Shown here piece after piece: positions 1 to 8,713 of a stretch of 64,000 nucleotides of DNA. Positions within the stretch are counted from its first letter, which is position 1; every line of letters begins with the position of its first letter. The DNA is from Bacillota bacterium (GTDB lineage: Bacteria > Bacillota > Clostridia > Acetivibrionales > DTU013). The notes beneath the pieces are model-generated. The model had not been told where the DNA came from. It made no database searches and saw nothing but the letters and a program-made list of their open reading frames with translations. The stretch spans positions 1 through 64,000 of the forward strand of contig JAEYRV010000024.1 of NCBI GenBank assembly GCA_023435305.1, in the 5' to 3' direction. The position numbers and the translations under genes were made by a program.

Positions 1-1
1 C

Positions 2-2122
2 GCAATGCTTCGGGAAATATTCACATACCACTATTACACACCCCGAACAATTCATCACCCACCTACGCCCTCGCTTCCGCGAGATATGCTGCTTAGAGGT
101 GGGCGTCTTCTTGTATTTAGAGATAAAGGTGAAATTCTCCTTGAACGTAAAGCTCTGTCCATCGCTAAAGCAGAGATCGGTCAAACCTTGAATATAAAAA
201 TACCGGATGGATGTATAACACCATTAAGCTTAACAGGCACCGTTCATGCTCCGGGATTAGCCCCTGCATGGATGGAGGGCTTTGCCTACGGTTTTATCAC
301 TCAAGATACTCTAGAGCTCTTGGGTGGTGTATCTTCCAGTACCGAACTAAAAATCCTTGTCTCAGAAAATCAAATGGATAAGCAGCACATCCAGTATAAT
401 GCCTATATGTTGAAGGAAGTACTCGAGAAAGATGGCATCAAGGTTACCCGCATTGAAATACCAAACCCGGGTAAGCATCCGCATTATACCCAGATGGCAG
501 CTCTTCTGTATTTAATGGAGGTCTTCGGACTGCTTGCCCTGGTATTAAGCGGTGTATTGGTTGCCAATATGATTACTGCCATACTTGAACAGCAAACCCG
601 TCAGATAGGCATTATGAAGGCTGTCGGTGCCAGTTCGCTGCAGATTGCAGGCTTGTATGAAGGAATGGTAGCAGTATTGGCGATTACTGCCATGGTTGTC
701 AGCATACCTGCAGGAATTTTCGCAGGACGGGGCTATGCATGGATCGCCGCTTCCATATTAAATTTCATTATATTCAGCAACAGCATTCCGATAACCAACT
801 ACCTTCTTGAAATCGCGGTAGGTCTGCTGGTTCCTGTCCTCACCGCTGCCTGGCCCATTATTAAAGGCAGCAGGGTGACAGTCCGTGAAGCAATCAATGA
901 TTATGGTATCAGCCAGAATAAATATGGCGGCAATGCTGCAGCTCCACTTTCAGAAAAGCTCAAGCTCCTCCCACGTCCTTTCCTGCTGTCACTGCGCAAC
1001 ACCTTCAGGCGCAGGGGGAGATTGATATTTACCATACTGGTTATGGCTGCCGGGGGAACGGGTTTTATTGTAGCAATGAATGTTTATGCCTCCATGTATA
1101 ATACTGTGGATGAAAAAATGAGATCGATTTCCTATGATATTCAGATTACATTTGATCAATCTCATCCGGTAGAGACGATTGAGAGTACCATCAGTGAAAT
1201 ACCCGGAGTAGTAGAGCTTGAAGCCTGGAATGGTACAAGCGCCTCCCATGTCCACATGGACGGGACTACAGGAAACAGCTTCAGCATCCTGGCTCCGCCC
1301 TCCACAACCGGGCTTATGTCGGCACCTCCCATGTATAACGGCAGATGGCTTGAGCCTGAAGACAAAAATGCACTGGTCATAAACCAAAAAGTTTTATCGA
1401 GCGACCCTGATATAAAAGCAGGTGACGAAATTCTTCTCAGGATTGGTCAGACAGAAACCAAATGGAGGGTTGTCGGTATCTCCAAGGAATTGATGGGCCT
1501 GCCTGCAGCTTATGTGAATTCCGAGTATCTTTCGCAAATCCTTGGAAAAGAGGGATATGCCAGGAATGCCGTGGTAGTTGTCAATATCCACGACTCCCAA
1601 TCTCAGTTGGAAGCTGCTAAACGGATAGAACAAAAGCTAGCGGAAAAGGGTATGCATGTAAGCTCCCTTGTCAAATTTGCAGATTACCGTAAAGCCCTTG
1701 AAGACCATCTTTTGGTTATTGCCATCTTTCTGATCATCATGTCCATACTGGTAGTTATTGTGGGCGGATTGGGACTGGCAACAACAATAAGCATCAATAC
1801 GCTGGAGAGAACAAGAGAAATTGGTGTAATGCGTTCAATAGGTGCCTCTCCCCGTTCACTGACAGTTGTCATCGTGACTGAAGGGATATTCATAGGGATA
1901 CTGAGCTGGTTTGTTTCTATGGCATTGTCCTGGCCACTTAGCAGATATGTCAGCTACAGCTTCGGTATAATCTTCTTTGAAGCGCCGCTGGAATTTGCAG
2001 TATCCATACCGGGTTTTGTTATCTGGTTCCTAATTGTCATACTCTTTGCCGCACTGGCAAGCTTCTATCCTTCATGGAAAGCTGCTCAGATGCCGGTAAG
2101 AGATGCTTTGGCTTATGAATAG
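2..2122 (+). CDS. MacB/FtsX-type ABC transporter permease, 5'-truncated by window edge
   Basis: The reading frame is open to the first base of the window, so the true start lies upstream and about 705 residues of the C-terminal part are seen. Two FtsX-like permease blocks are visible. The first is at roughly residues 165-290, with hydrophobic segments and a charged QTRQIGIMKAVGAS loop. The second is at about 565-705, with the parallel loop LERTREIGVMRSIGAS. A soluble extracellular domain lies between them. This is the organisation of MacB-like permeases with large periplasmic or extracellular domains. Such proteins work with a separate ATPase, presumably encoded upstream outside the window, to move peptides, lipoproteins or antibiotics, or to drive mechanotransmission. 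The substrate cannot be told. A 40-codon membrane peptide gene follows 19 bp downstream and may be cotranscribed. Confidence 0.88.
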   Translation, partial: AMLREIFTYHYYTPRTIHHPPTPSLPRDMLLRGGRLLVFRDKGEILLERKALSIAKAEIGQTLNIKIPDGCITPLSLTGTVHAPGLAPAWMEGFAYGFITQDTLELLGGVSSSTELKILVSENQMDKQHIQYNAYMLKEVLEKDGIKVTRIEIPNPGKHPHYTQMAALLYLMEVFGLLALVLSGVLVANMITAILEQQTRQIGIMKAVGASSLQIAGLYEGMVAVLAITAMVVSIPAGIFAGRGYAWIAASILNFIIFSNSIPITNYLLEIAVGLLVPVLTAAWPIIKGSRVTVREAINDYGISQNKYGGNAAAPLSEKLKLLPRPFLLSLRNTFRRRGRLIFTILVMAAGGTGFIVAMNVYASMYNTVDEKMRSISYDIQITFDQSHPVETIESTISEIPGVVELEAWNGTSASHVHMDGTTGNSFSILAPPSTTGLMSAPPMYNGRWLEPEDKNALVINQKVLSSDPDIKAGDEILLRIGQTETKWRVVGISKELMGLPAAYVNSEYLSQILGKEGYARNAVVVVNIHDSQSQLEAAKRIEQKLAEKGMHVSSLVKFADYRKALEDHLLVIAIFLIIMSILVVIVGGLGLATTISINTLERTREIGVMRSIGASPRSLTVVIVTEGIFIGILSWFVSMALSWPLSRYVSYSFGIIFFEAPLEFAVSIPGFVIWFLIVILFAALASFYPSWKAAQMPVRDALAYE

Positions 2123-2141
2123 TGTAAGGGAGGTGGGCGAA

Positions 2142-2264
2142 ATGTTTAAAAGGAATATAGTAAAAGTTCTAGTCATAGTAGGTATAATATTATGTATCCT
2201 TCTAATTATACATGTAATAGGCGGCAATGTTATGAGCATGATAAAGAACCATCTGGGATTATAA
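2142..2264 (+). CDS. Short single-span membrane peptide (40 aa)
   Basis: A strong ribosome binding site (GGGAGGTG) sits about 7 bases before an ATG and opens a 40-codon frame. The product begins MFKRN, then has one uninterrupted hydrophobic stretch of about 20 residues, and ends with a short charged tail (MIKNHLGL). It lies 19 bp behind the ABC permease on the same strand, so it may be a small accessory subunit of that transporter or simply a conserved small membrane protein. I do not recognise a family. The good RBS and operon position argue for a real gene; the small size keeps confidence moderate. Right after its stop codon a fragment of a DUF4272-type gene begins on the other strand. Confidence 0.5.
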   Translation: MFKRNIVKVLVIVGIILCILLIIHVIGGNVMSMIKNHLGL

Positions 2265-2485
2265 CACCACGTCAATACCTGCCGTCCTCCCCACATCATA
2301 AAACCTTCAAGTTCCTTTGTCATGGACAGCAGCTGGGACCGGAACCTATCAGATATATCTTTGTCGGTAACGACACCGATCACCATTGCCAGAGTTGTAA
2401 TTTTAACAAGAAGTTTTTCTTTTACTCTACTATTCCTGGCAGGGATTTGAGAATAAAAGTTGTACATCCCATTCAGCCTTCCGGC
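2265..2485 (-). pseudogene. Internal fragment of a DUF4272-like gene
   Basis: About 70 codons on the minus strand are nearly identical to the middle of the intact 272-aa protein at 18475-19293. Both share a block that runs from LNGM through KEKLLVKITTLAMVIGVV and TDKDIS to LLSMTKELEGFMMWG. An in-frame stop lies just upstream of the similarity, and homology ends abruptly at the stop codon of the preceding small gene. Both ends of the parent gene are missing. The closeness of the match suggests a recent partial duplication or recombination between the two loci, 16 kb apart. No function is expected. Confidence 0.75.
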
Positions 2486-2515
2486 TTATATCTCCTTCAG
2501 GGTTCGAGAAATGAA

Positions 2516-2956
2516 TTAAATCGTTCTTCCGGCTCTTGCCATTTTGTCAACAAGACAATTTAGCTCGTTCTCGGCATGTGCTTTAACCTTGATAAAGCTG
2601 ATTCTTACATCTTTCCTGGCCTTTTCAAGGTAGTCTGCATACATAGTATAGCTGGGGCACGGGTTATGACGTTTTTTAATATTTTCACGATGTGAAAATA
2701 TCTCTATGCCATCCCAATCATGGTAGATGTTAATTTGTGTAATACGTAATGAGCAAGCAGCTTTAATTGCTGTTTTGACGGCAATCATTTCAGCAATGTT
2801 TGAACCGTACTCTTGTTGCGATTTTAGCTTCTTCCTGAATGCAATACGGTATGGTCGTTTACCTGCTTCGATAAACAATACAACAGCACAACCTATTATG
2901 TTTGTAATTGGGTTGTAGCTACCATCGACATAGATATTCACTACTCGTTCTGCCAT
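2516..2956 (-). CDS. RNase H-fold protein (ribonuclease HI family)
   Basis: The 146-residue protein has the full RNase HI catalytic pattern: D11 in YVDGSYN, E56 in GSNIAEMIAVKTA, D80 in IYHDWDG, H127 in KVKAHAEN and D137 in CLVDKMARAG. It is compact and lacks the N-terminal hybrid-binding (viroplasmin) domain. It probably cleaves RNA in RNA:DNA hybrids. The start is fixed by AGGAGG eight bases before the ATG. Its 5' leader is unusual: a hairpin with a following T-run lies immediately in front of the RBS, preceded by further stem-loops. The N-terminal DGSYN motif is shared with the RNase H-ParB fusion at 29505-30374, which has a similarly built leader. It is flanked by gene debris, so it may itself be a remnant of mobile DNA. 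Confidence 0.85.
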   Translation of the reverse strand: MAERVVNIYVDGSYNPITNIIGCAVVLFIEAGKRPYRIAFRKKLKSQQEYGSNIAEMIAVKTAIKAACSLRITQINIYHDWDGIEIFSHRENIKKRHNPCPSYTMYADYLEKARKDVRISFIKVKAHAENELNCLVDKMARAGRTI

Positions 2957-2973
2957 CGGAAAATCCTCCTAAC

Positions 2974-3137
2974 AAAAAAGCCATTAGTTATCAGGTGATC
3001 GATACAATCACATAACAACTAATGGCTACATATAATATGCCAAGGTCAGACAGAAGTAACTTAAGTCCTTAAGACCCTGAGGAATAGGGGACGAAGTCTT
3101 ATCCTATTCCGCACCGGATGAACTATATAGGTTCATC
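2974..3137 (-). promoter_or_regulatory. Structured 5' leader with terminator-like hairpin before the RNase H gene
   Basis: Reading the minus strand towards the RNase H start there are stem-loops at 3117-3137 (GATGAAC/GTTCATC) and 3081-3110 (GGAATAGG/CCTATTCC). There is a possible alternative pairing of TAAGAC (3070-3075) with GTCTTA (3096-3101). Last comes an 11-bp stem at 2979-2989/3017-3027 followed by a run of six T. The T-run ends about 18 bases before the start codon, so this is placed as an attenuator, not as the end of another gene. No T-box or other riboswitch consensus was recognised. The ligand or regulator is unknown. Confidence 0.5.
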
Positions 3138-3355
3138 ATATTCAATTTTGATTATTATACCATAAAATTTCCATATTGTGAAGATAACAAGCTTCTTATA
3201 GCAGATCACCCATGTGCTTCTTTCCATCTCTTTGAAAGATGTTCATAGCCTTCTTTACATTAACACTACAGTCCTGCATGCAAAACAAGCTTCGGATGTA
3301 ACTAGCTGATATTGGATGGCATCAGTTCTTTCCCAGGGGAATAGGTAGCTGGGGG

Positions 3356-3491
3356 GGGTGCGCAAAATTTCAATTGTTGTATTAAAAATCTGTTCATTAT
3401 TCATGATTTGAGCTGGATAATGCAATTGGAAGGGGGATTATGTAGCGCAAAAGCCCACAAATCACGATTTTAGGTGAAATTTTGCACACCC
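3356..3491. mobile_element. MITE-like element with 17-bp terminal inverted repeats
   Basis: The left end GGGTGCGCAAAATTTCA (3356-3372) and right end TGAAATTTTGCACACCC (3475-3491) are inverted copies with one mismatch. They bound 136 bp with no coding potential. Size and ends fit a miniature inverted-repeat element. A target-site duplication is not obvious. The left end is embedded in a run of G. No matching transposase is in the window. Confidence 0.5.
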
Positions 3492-3562
3492 TGTCATAAA
3501 AGTAGCACTGCAATTATGGTTTAAAATTGACTCAATAGATAATTCTTCGGTTGCGGGAAGGC

Positions 3563-3770
3563 CTGATAAGTACAGTGGTCCAAATTTCAAGTATAGTCCT
3601 GTTTTTAGGAAATAATAGTTACATTTCACCATAAATAGATTACATAATTCATGTTTTCAATAGAATACGTTAACTCCGTTTGGGAAATATAGGACTAAAC
3701 TTGAAAAACGGTGCAGCGTTGATTTGGCGTGAGGACTAAACTTGAAAAACGGTACAGCGCCAGTTGGATG
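3563..3770. repeat. About 200-bp dispersed repeat, copy 1
   Basis: This segment matches 13567-13766 along its length. Each copy starts with GTGGTCCAAATTTCAAG, then has an inverted motif and two direct motifs of about 15 bp (AGGACTAAACTTGA and close variants). Each motif is followed by a GCAGCG box. One inverted plus two direct copies of the same site resembles a transposon end carrying several transposase binding sites, or a non-autonomous relic. No ORF lies inside. It borders the decayed deacetylase gene at 3809. The upstream stretch 3170-3560 contains only the MITE-like element. Confidence 0.65.
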
Positions 3771-3808
3771 TGCAGTAGTACTGGAAGTATGACGAACAAA
3801 TTTTTGTT

Positions 3809-4162
3809 CTAGTTAGCTAAAGTTGAGTCCGGATTGGGTTTGTTATCTCCGCCTTTATCGCCATAAGGGAAACGCATTAGCTTATAATGCCTTTCAACTC
3901 CTGCCTCTTGATATAACTCATTAAGAATTTCTTCCTGTTTCTCGATCTCACTAAAACACTCGGGCAAAGTCAGTTCACTAAAATGCAGATGGCTGTAAGT
4001 ATGATTTCCTATGATCGCACCCATTTTCAACGCATATATAGCTTCACTCCAATGTGTTTCAAGAAGCTGCCCGACTGAAAAAAGCATCGGGGTTATTCCT
4101 TTATCGCTCAAATAATCTATAATTTTCGGTGTGTTTTCTGTTGTCACATCATCAATTGTCAA
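3809..4162 (-). pseudogene. Polysaccharide deacetylase (NodB domain) remnant
   Basis: A 117-residue fragment carries NodB-domain features: a TIDDVTTENT motif near the N-terminus in place of the usual TFDDGP, PMLFSVGQLLE, then GAIIGNHTYSHLHFSEL with the metal-binding H-T-Y-S-H, and MRFPYGDKGG. A TAG stop sits directly before the only possible start (TTG), and the frame ends where the second half of a normal ~190-residue domain should follow. Both ends are therefore lost. The intact family removes N- or O-acetyl groups from peptidoglycan, chitin or xylan. The fragment lies beside a dispersed repeat, which may mark the event that broke it. Confidence 0.7.
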
Positions 4163-4256
4163 CTATGCTTTACTCATAAATTAGTCTCCCGTGTTTTACG
4201 TTTTTGCAAAAACAGGCTTTCTATTGCTTGTTCTTTGCTATCATATAACCCTCAAT

Positions 4257-4913
4257 TTACTTTGTTGCCTCTAAAATCAAGTTTGCTATCTTCTTGCTGT
4301 GCAGGACATAGCTTGAATGCCCCTCGCCCTGCAGAATGGAGAGCCTGCTGCCTGGAATACTCTTCGCAATATGCTCCGTGTGGCTGCGTTTTATCATGTC
4401 GCGGCTTCCTGCCAGCACCGTGGTGGGGATAGTAATGCTCCGAAGCATTTCCACTGTGATATTTGGTTCTGTCAGCATCATGGTTATCTTCGGATCTTTA
4501 ACGATTGCATTAATGAACTTGAACAGCCGCAGCCAGCCTGTTCGTATGCCCTGAGGCATGGTATTTGTTCCGCTGATTATCATTTTGGACAATAGCTGCG
4601 GGTATTTTACCGCAAGCAGCAGGCCCACAATACCGCCGTCGCTGAATCCATAAAGCACAGGTTTCTCCAGTTTAAGCTCATCAATAAAGCGTTTGATATC
4701 CTCAGCGAAATCTTCGTAGTGGTATTCGGAAACGGCACCGCTCTGCCCATGTCCGCGGCTGTCGATTGCATATACGGTAAAGTGTTCTGCCAGCAATGGG
4801 ATCGCCTTATCAAAAATCTTGTGGGTTTCTCCATTTCCATGAAGCATGATCAGAGGCGCCCCTGCACCGGACACCTCATAGTAAAGATTCATATTATTCA
4901 CATGGCACATCAT
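4257..4913 (-). CDS. Alpha/beta hydrolase
   Basis: The 218-residue protein shows the alpha/beta-hydrolase order: the oxyanion-hole motif LHGNG near residue 28, YAIDSRGHGQS, the nucleophile elbow GFSDGG (serine near residue 91), an acidic residue in LAGSRDMI, and the catalytic histidine in GEGHSSY. It is a cytosolic single-domain enzyme of the proline-iminopeptidase or haloperoxidase-like type. Substrate cannot be predicted. The ATG at 4913 is preferred because GGAGG lies nine bases upstream, whereas a GTG two codons earlier would be only three bases from it. It stands alone on its strand. Confidence 0.85.
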   Translation of the reverse strand: MMCHVNNMNLYYEVSGAGAPLIMLHGNGETHKIFDKAIPLLAEHFTVYAIDSRGHGQSGAVSEYHYEDFAEDIKRFIDELKLEKPVLYGFSDGGIVGLLLAVKYPQLLSKMIISGTNTMPQGIRTGWLRLFKFINAIVKDPKITMMLTEPNITVEMLRSITIPTTVLAGSRDMIKRSHTEHIAKSIPGSRLSILQGEGHSSYVLHSKKIANLILEATK

Positions 4914-5145
4914 TGGCACATACCTCCATATTTTTACTTATACCAGCAGCTAACCGATTTGTCTATATGTTATCAAAATTGACACCACCAGAAATAAAAA
5001 TTTATTAGAAAACTGCTCCTGCATTTTGCTATAATAAATACAAATAAAACAATAGAAATGTGAGGAGAAACAACATGAAAGCGCTGTAATAGAATATGCG
5101 GCAAAAGATGTATCAATTTAAACAGCAAATAACAAGGAGCTAATT

Positions 5146-5922
5146 ATGAAAAAGTACATATTAATTTTTGCACTAATATTCACCCTGATCCTGTCAGGCT
5201 GCACAGCAGATAAACCGACTGCAGGCAGCAACAGCCCGGAAGGTGATACGAAAATCACAGCCGATTCGTCTTCCGGTCAAAAAACAGAGAATAAACCTGT
5301 TATCAACGTAGAAAATGATATTGAACCTGTTGAAGCTAAGCCAGATGAAAATGCATCTGATTTTAAATACAGTATTTCCGACGATGGCTGTATGATCACA
5401 GGATACACCGGCACAAGCGATGAAGTCCGTATTCCGGCAAAAATTGAGGGCAAGCCTGTCACATCTTTATTTGGAGGCACATTTCTGAAAAACAAAACAA
5501 TAAAAAAAGTAATTATTCCCGACACCGTGACAATGATAGGCGGTCATACATTTTACGAATGCACAGCGCTTGAGAGTGTAGAGATCCCGGGCAGTGTAAA
5601 CATTATCGGAGATTTCGCATTTGCTTTTTGTCCGTCTCTTAAGAGCGTGAACATTCCCAGCAACAGCAATGCATCATCTATTGGTAACTCCGCTTTCTTC
5701 AAATGCACCGGACTTACGAGCGTGACCATCGGCGAAGGAGTTACATACATAGCTCTGCATGCGTTCCGCGGATGTACCTCATTGACGGATCTGTCCATAC
5801 CAGACAGCTTAACGCTCCTTCAAGACCATGCATTTGCCAATTGCAATCTGTCGGATGATGAAACTATAGAAAAAATCAAGTCAATAAACCCCAAAGCGCT
5901 TGAGAGATATTTATTTGATTGA
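5146..5922 (+). CDS. Surface lipoprotein with BspA-type leucine-rich repeats
   Basis: The 258-residue product begins with a lipoprotein signal peptide whose lipobox is LSGC (cysteine 19). A Ser/Asp/Lys-rich linker follows to about residue 75. From about residue 80 come repeats of the LRR_5 (BspA/TpLRR) type, such as VIIPDTVTMIGGHTFYECTAL and VEIPGSVNIIGDFAFAFC. Such proteins are membrane-anchored on the outside and bind proteins or other ligands. The role here is unknown. The RBS is AAGGAG about seven bases before the ATG. The gene is monocistronic and ends at a strong terminator. Confidence 0.85.
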   Translation: MKKYILIFALIFTLILSGCTADKPTAGSNSPEGDTKITADSSSGQKTENKPVINVENDIEPVEAKPDENASDFKYSISDDGCMITGYTGTSDEVRIPAKIEGKPVTSLFGGTFLKNKTIKKVIIPDTVTMIGGHTFYECTALESVEIPGSVNIIGDFAFAFCPSLKSVNIPSNSNASSIGNSAFFKCTGLTSVTIGEGVTYIALHAFRGCTSLTDLSIPDSLTLLQDHAFANCNLSDDETIEKIKSINPKALERYLFD

Positions 5923-5938
5923 TTACTTTGCCCACACT

Positions 5939-5980
5939 GCACAAAAAGCTGCTATCATATGATGGCAGCTTTTTGTGCGC
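5939..5980 (+). terminator. Intrinsic terminator after LRR lipoprotein gene
   Basis: GCACAAAAAGCTGC and GCAGCTTTTTGTGC form a perfect 14-bp stem around a short AT-rich loop, 16 bp after the stop codon. The A/T tracts inside the stem allow it to work in either direction. Confidence 0.8.
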
Positions 5981-6273
5981 TTATTCTGTCATATTTCTGT
6001 CGAAGCAAAAGCTCCTGGGATATTACTTTCCCGGAATGGCCTGGAACCTCCATTTCCCAAAACTTCTACTGCTGCAATTACTGTTTGTATTAGTTTACAT
6101 TAGAAAAAAATATACACAACCTTATTAAAGCATGGGGAAATAGCTTTGTTAATTGTAGTTATTTTTGCCATAATATGTTATACTAATCTACATGATTAAA
6201 TCCGTACAAGTTGCTGTTATGGCCGATAAGGCAATCAAAGGCAACTATGTTTTGCAAAGAAAGGATGAGCAAA

Positions 6274-8565
6274 ATGAAGAAAGCATCAAGAAGCTGGGCT
6301 ATTCTCTGTTGCATTGCGATGATCATCCAGTTGTTCACAGTCGTTCCCGCAGCCGCCGCATCCGAACCGGCAAAGGTCACGACCAAAAGCGCTCCCAGCC
6401 CATATTACAAACTGACCTCTACCGTTCAGGCGGGTAAGAAGTATGTAATCGTCTCCAATGGTTATGCCTTGACTAATGAAGCTGCCAATGTCTCAGCCGC
6501 CAACGGCGGTATCTCGCTGGCCTCCACCGCTGTCACCGTGGAAGATGGCAAGATAACTTCAGAAGTAACCGACAAAATGATCTGGGACTTCGCTGTAGGA
6601 ACATCGAATGTGTCAGGGCCCTACACCACCGGTTTCTTCCTCACGAACGGTGACAGCATGTTCCTTTCCCGCGCCTCCAGCGGCAGAGTGGGTGTTGCTC
6701 CATTGAATACCAACACCTATGACGAAAATAACGTTGCGACAAAGCCCCATTACAGCTACTGGTCGTTTGAGGATCTAAGCGATGACGGCACCACCAAGTG
6801 CATGTTCATGTACAATATAACCGGTACAGAATATGTATTCTTCCTGCGCGGCTCCGCACAGGGATTCGACAGCCCCGGTGATCTAAAGGAAAATATGAGA
6901 ACCAATATGTTGAAAAATCCCATGCAATTGTTTGAGGTTATGACCGGCGAGGATCCGGAGGATCCTGAAGATCCTGAAGATCCGGAGGATCCTGATGAGT
7001 CTGTGCTGCGTCACAAGCTGCTCTTTATGTCCGACACACACTCCGACATAACCGGCAGTACACCTAACTTCACAAACCTGCGTGCTATCCTGCCGCTCCT
7101 GAAGGCAGACGGTATCAATCCTGAGACCATCTCTTTCGGCGGAGACTATATCGAGGACGATAAAGCTTACCTCATCAACTGGGAGAATGTCTACACGACG
7201 CTGACCGGTGTTCTGGACACGACATATCCTGATGCTGAATATGTTTTCACGACGGGCAACCACGATAAGGAAACGGACGGCGGCATAAGCGATGCGGAAT
7301 TCAAGCGTATATTCGGCTTTGACCGCGTCGGTGTCAGCTGCGTAAGCGACGATTACGAGATCTTCCATATCGGTGCACAGGGTAACAACACCAGCGGCGT
7401 CGACAAGGAAATATTCTACGAGGCCGACATTCAGGCACTTGACACCTATCTGGCCAGCAAAGTCGGATCCGGGAAGGTCATCTTTGTCCAGACACATTGG
7501 CCAATGCACCGTGCCTACAACTGGAAATGGCGCGACATAACCAATGCTGAAAAGATGATCGATACCCTGAATAAGTACGGCGACGATCTTGATATAGTGT
7601 TCCTGTGGGGGCACAATCACTATACAGATACCAACCGCCATACCATCAAACATCCAGGTGACTACATCCTCTATGCAGAAGGCGCATCCAAGACCATCAA
7701 GTTTACCTATGCCAATGTTGGCTGTATGAATGATTTTTACCCAACCCAAAAATCTTATAAAGAAACGACCGTAGGTCCAAGCGTCTGCCTATCGGTCAAT
7801 ATATACAACGACAAGCTGGTGTTCACCTATAACCGTATGACCGGCGGAAACACGAGCACTCCGGTTCTTACTCATGATGCCAATATCACAATCTCCGGCA
7901 CAAGCTATGTGAACCCCGCCGTTACCGAGATTGTACTGAAAAATCCTTTGGACGGTCAAGTCCCTGGTGACTCAACCGTCGTTATTGATGGAACTCAAAA
8001 AGTAAAACCGGGAGAGGAATTCACATTGAATGTTATACTTGATAATAATATCAAAAGCGTATATGCAGGAGATATTATCCTAAATTACGACAATAGCCTT
8101 TTTGAGCTAAAGTCTTGCGATGAGACAGACGATCTGGTCAAGATTGTCGGTACTGAAACAGAACAGCCCGGAAAAGTCAGGGTACTTCTCGCCACTCAAG
8201 GGACGGCAATGATCGAAGGCAATGTTCCACTTTTCAATCTTGATTTTATAGCGAAGGATTCTGTTGCCGGTAAGTCAGGTTCCTTTACCATTACAAAAGC
8301 AGACTTAGGTATTATGCCTGGCGGTCTGGTATATTCGGCTTCAAGTACAGCTATTGATATACTTGTGGAGGAGTTATGGAAATCCGGAGATACCAACGAT
8401 GACGATGTAATAAACATTGCCGACCTTGCTGTTTGTGCATATTACTATCTAGTAAGTGAAGGCGATCCGAATTGGAGTCTTGCCAGGTCATCAGATGTCA
8501 ATAGTGATGGGATCGTAAATATTATTGACCTTTCATTTATTGCACAGCAAATATTGAGTGAATAA
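6274..8565 (+). CDS. Secreted metallophosphoesterase with cohesin and dockerin domains
   Basis: A Sec signal peptide (MKKASRSWAILCC to AAAAS) starts at 6274, nine bases after AAAGG. Upstream in-frame ATGs lack a suitable RBS. The mature protein has an N-terminal beta-rich region to about residue 235, then an acidic Asp-Pro-Glu linker of four PED repeats. A calcineurin-like phosphoesterase domain follows, with SDTH, GGDY, GNHD, a THWP histidine and GHNH, the full dimetal-binding set. After it comes a cohesin-like domain (about 590-695, beginning near KVKPGEEFTLNV). It ends with a type I dockerin: two calcium loops, GDTNDDDVINIADLA and SDVNSDGIVNIIDLS. It is probably an extracellular phosphatase or nuclease attached to a cellulosome-like complex, or a self-assembling scaffold. 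It pairs in architecture with the protein at 9765-12758. Confidence 0.88.
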   Translation: MKKASRSWAILCCIAMIIQLFTVVPAAAASEPAKVTTKSAPSPYYKLTSTVQAGKKYVIVSNGYALTNEAANVSAANGGISLASTAVTVEDGKITSEVTDKMIWDFAVGTSNVSGPYTTGFFLTNGDSMFLSRASSGRVGVAPLNTNTYDENNVATKPHYSYWSFEDLSDDGTTKCMFMYNITGTEYVFFLRGSAQGFDSPGDLKENMRTNMLKNPMQLFEVMTGEDPEDPEDPEDPEDPDESVLRHKLLFMSDTHSDITGSTPNFTNLRAILPLLKADGINPETISFGGDYIEDDKAYLINWENVYTTLTGVLDTTYPDAEYVFTTGNHDKETDGGISDAEFKRIFGFDRVGVSCVSDDYEIFHIGAQGNNTSGVDKEIFYEADIQALDTYLASKVGSGKVIFVQTHWPMHRAYNWKWRDITNAEKMIDTLNKYGDDLDIVFLWGHNHYTDTNRHTIKHPGDYILYAEGASKTIKFTYANVGCMNDFYPTQKSYKETTVGPSVCLSVNIYNDKLVFTYNRMTGGNTSTPVLTHDANITISGTSYVNPAVTEIVLKNPLDGQVPGDSTVVIDGTQKVKPGEEFTLNVILDNNIKSVYAGDIILNYDNSLFELKSCDETDDLVKIVGTETEQPGKVRVLLATQGTAMIEGNVPLFNLDFIAKDSVAGKSGSFTITKADLGIMPGGLVYSASSTAIDILVEELWKSGDTNDDDVINIADLAVCAYYYLVSEGDPNWSLARSSDVNSDGIVNIIDLSFIAQQILSE

Positions 8566-8620
8566 GGAATATAGGCTTATGATTTAAGAAATGCAATAGC
8601 TATTAATGTAAATGGTTACG

Positions 8621-8654
8621 ATAAGAGGGTATGTCCATGGACATACCCTCTTAT
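8621..8654. terminator. Bidirectional intrinsic terminator
   Basis: A perfect 34-bp palindrome (two 17-bp halves, ATAAGAGGGTATGTCCA and its complement) lies between the converging phosphoesterase and beta-propeller genes, with T-rich sequence following. Confidence 0.8.
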
Positions 8655-8713
8655 TTATCTTTGTATAAGTTATCTTAAATAAAGTCACCTATGGTTTATT
8701 TTTAGTAAAAATA

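Noticed and set aside
2974..3137. T-box or other known riboswitch before the RNase H gene
   Set aside because: Neither the T-box consensus AGGGTGGNACCGCG nor another riboswitch core that I know is present; left as an unknown structured leader.
6883..7749. 288-codon minus-strand frame in the phosphoesterase gene
   Set aside because: Antisense to well-supported catalytic motifs; sequence has no domain pattern.
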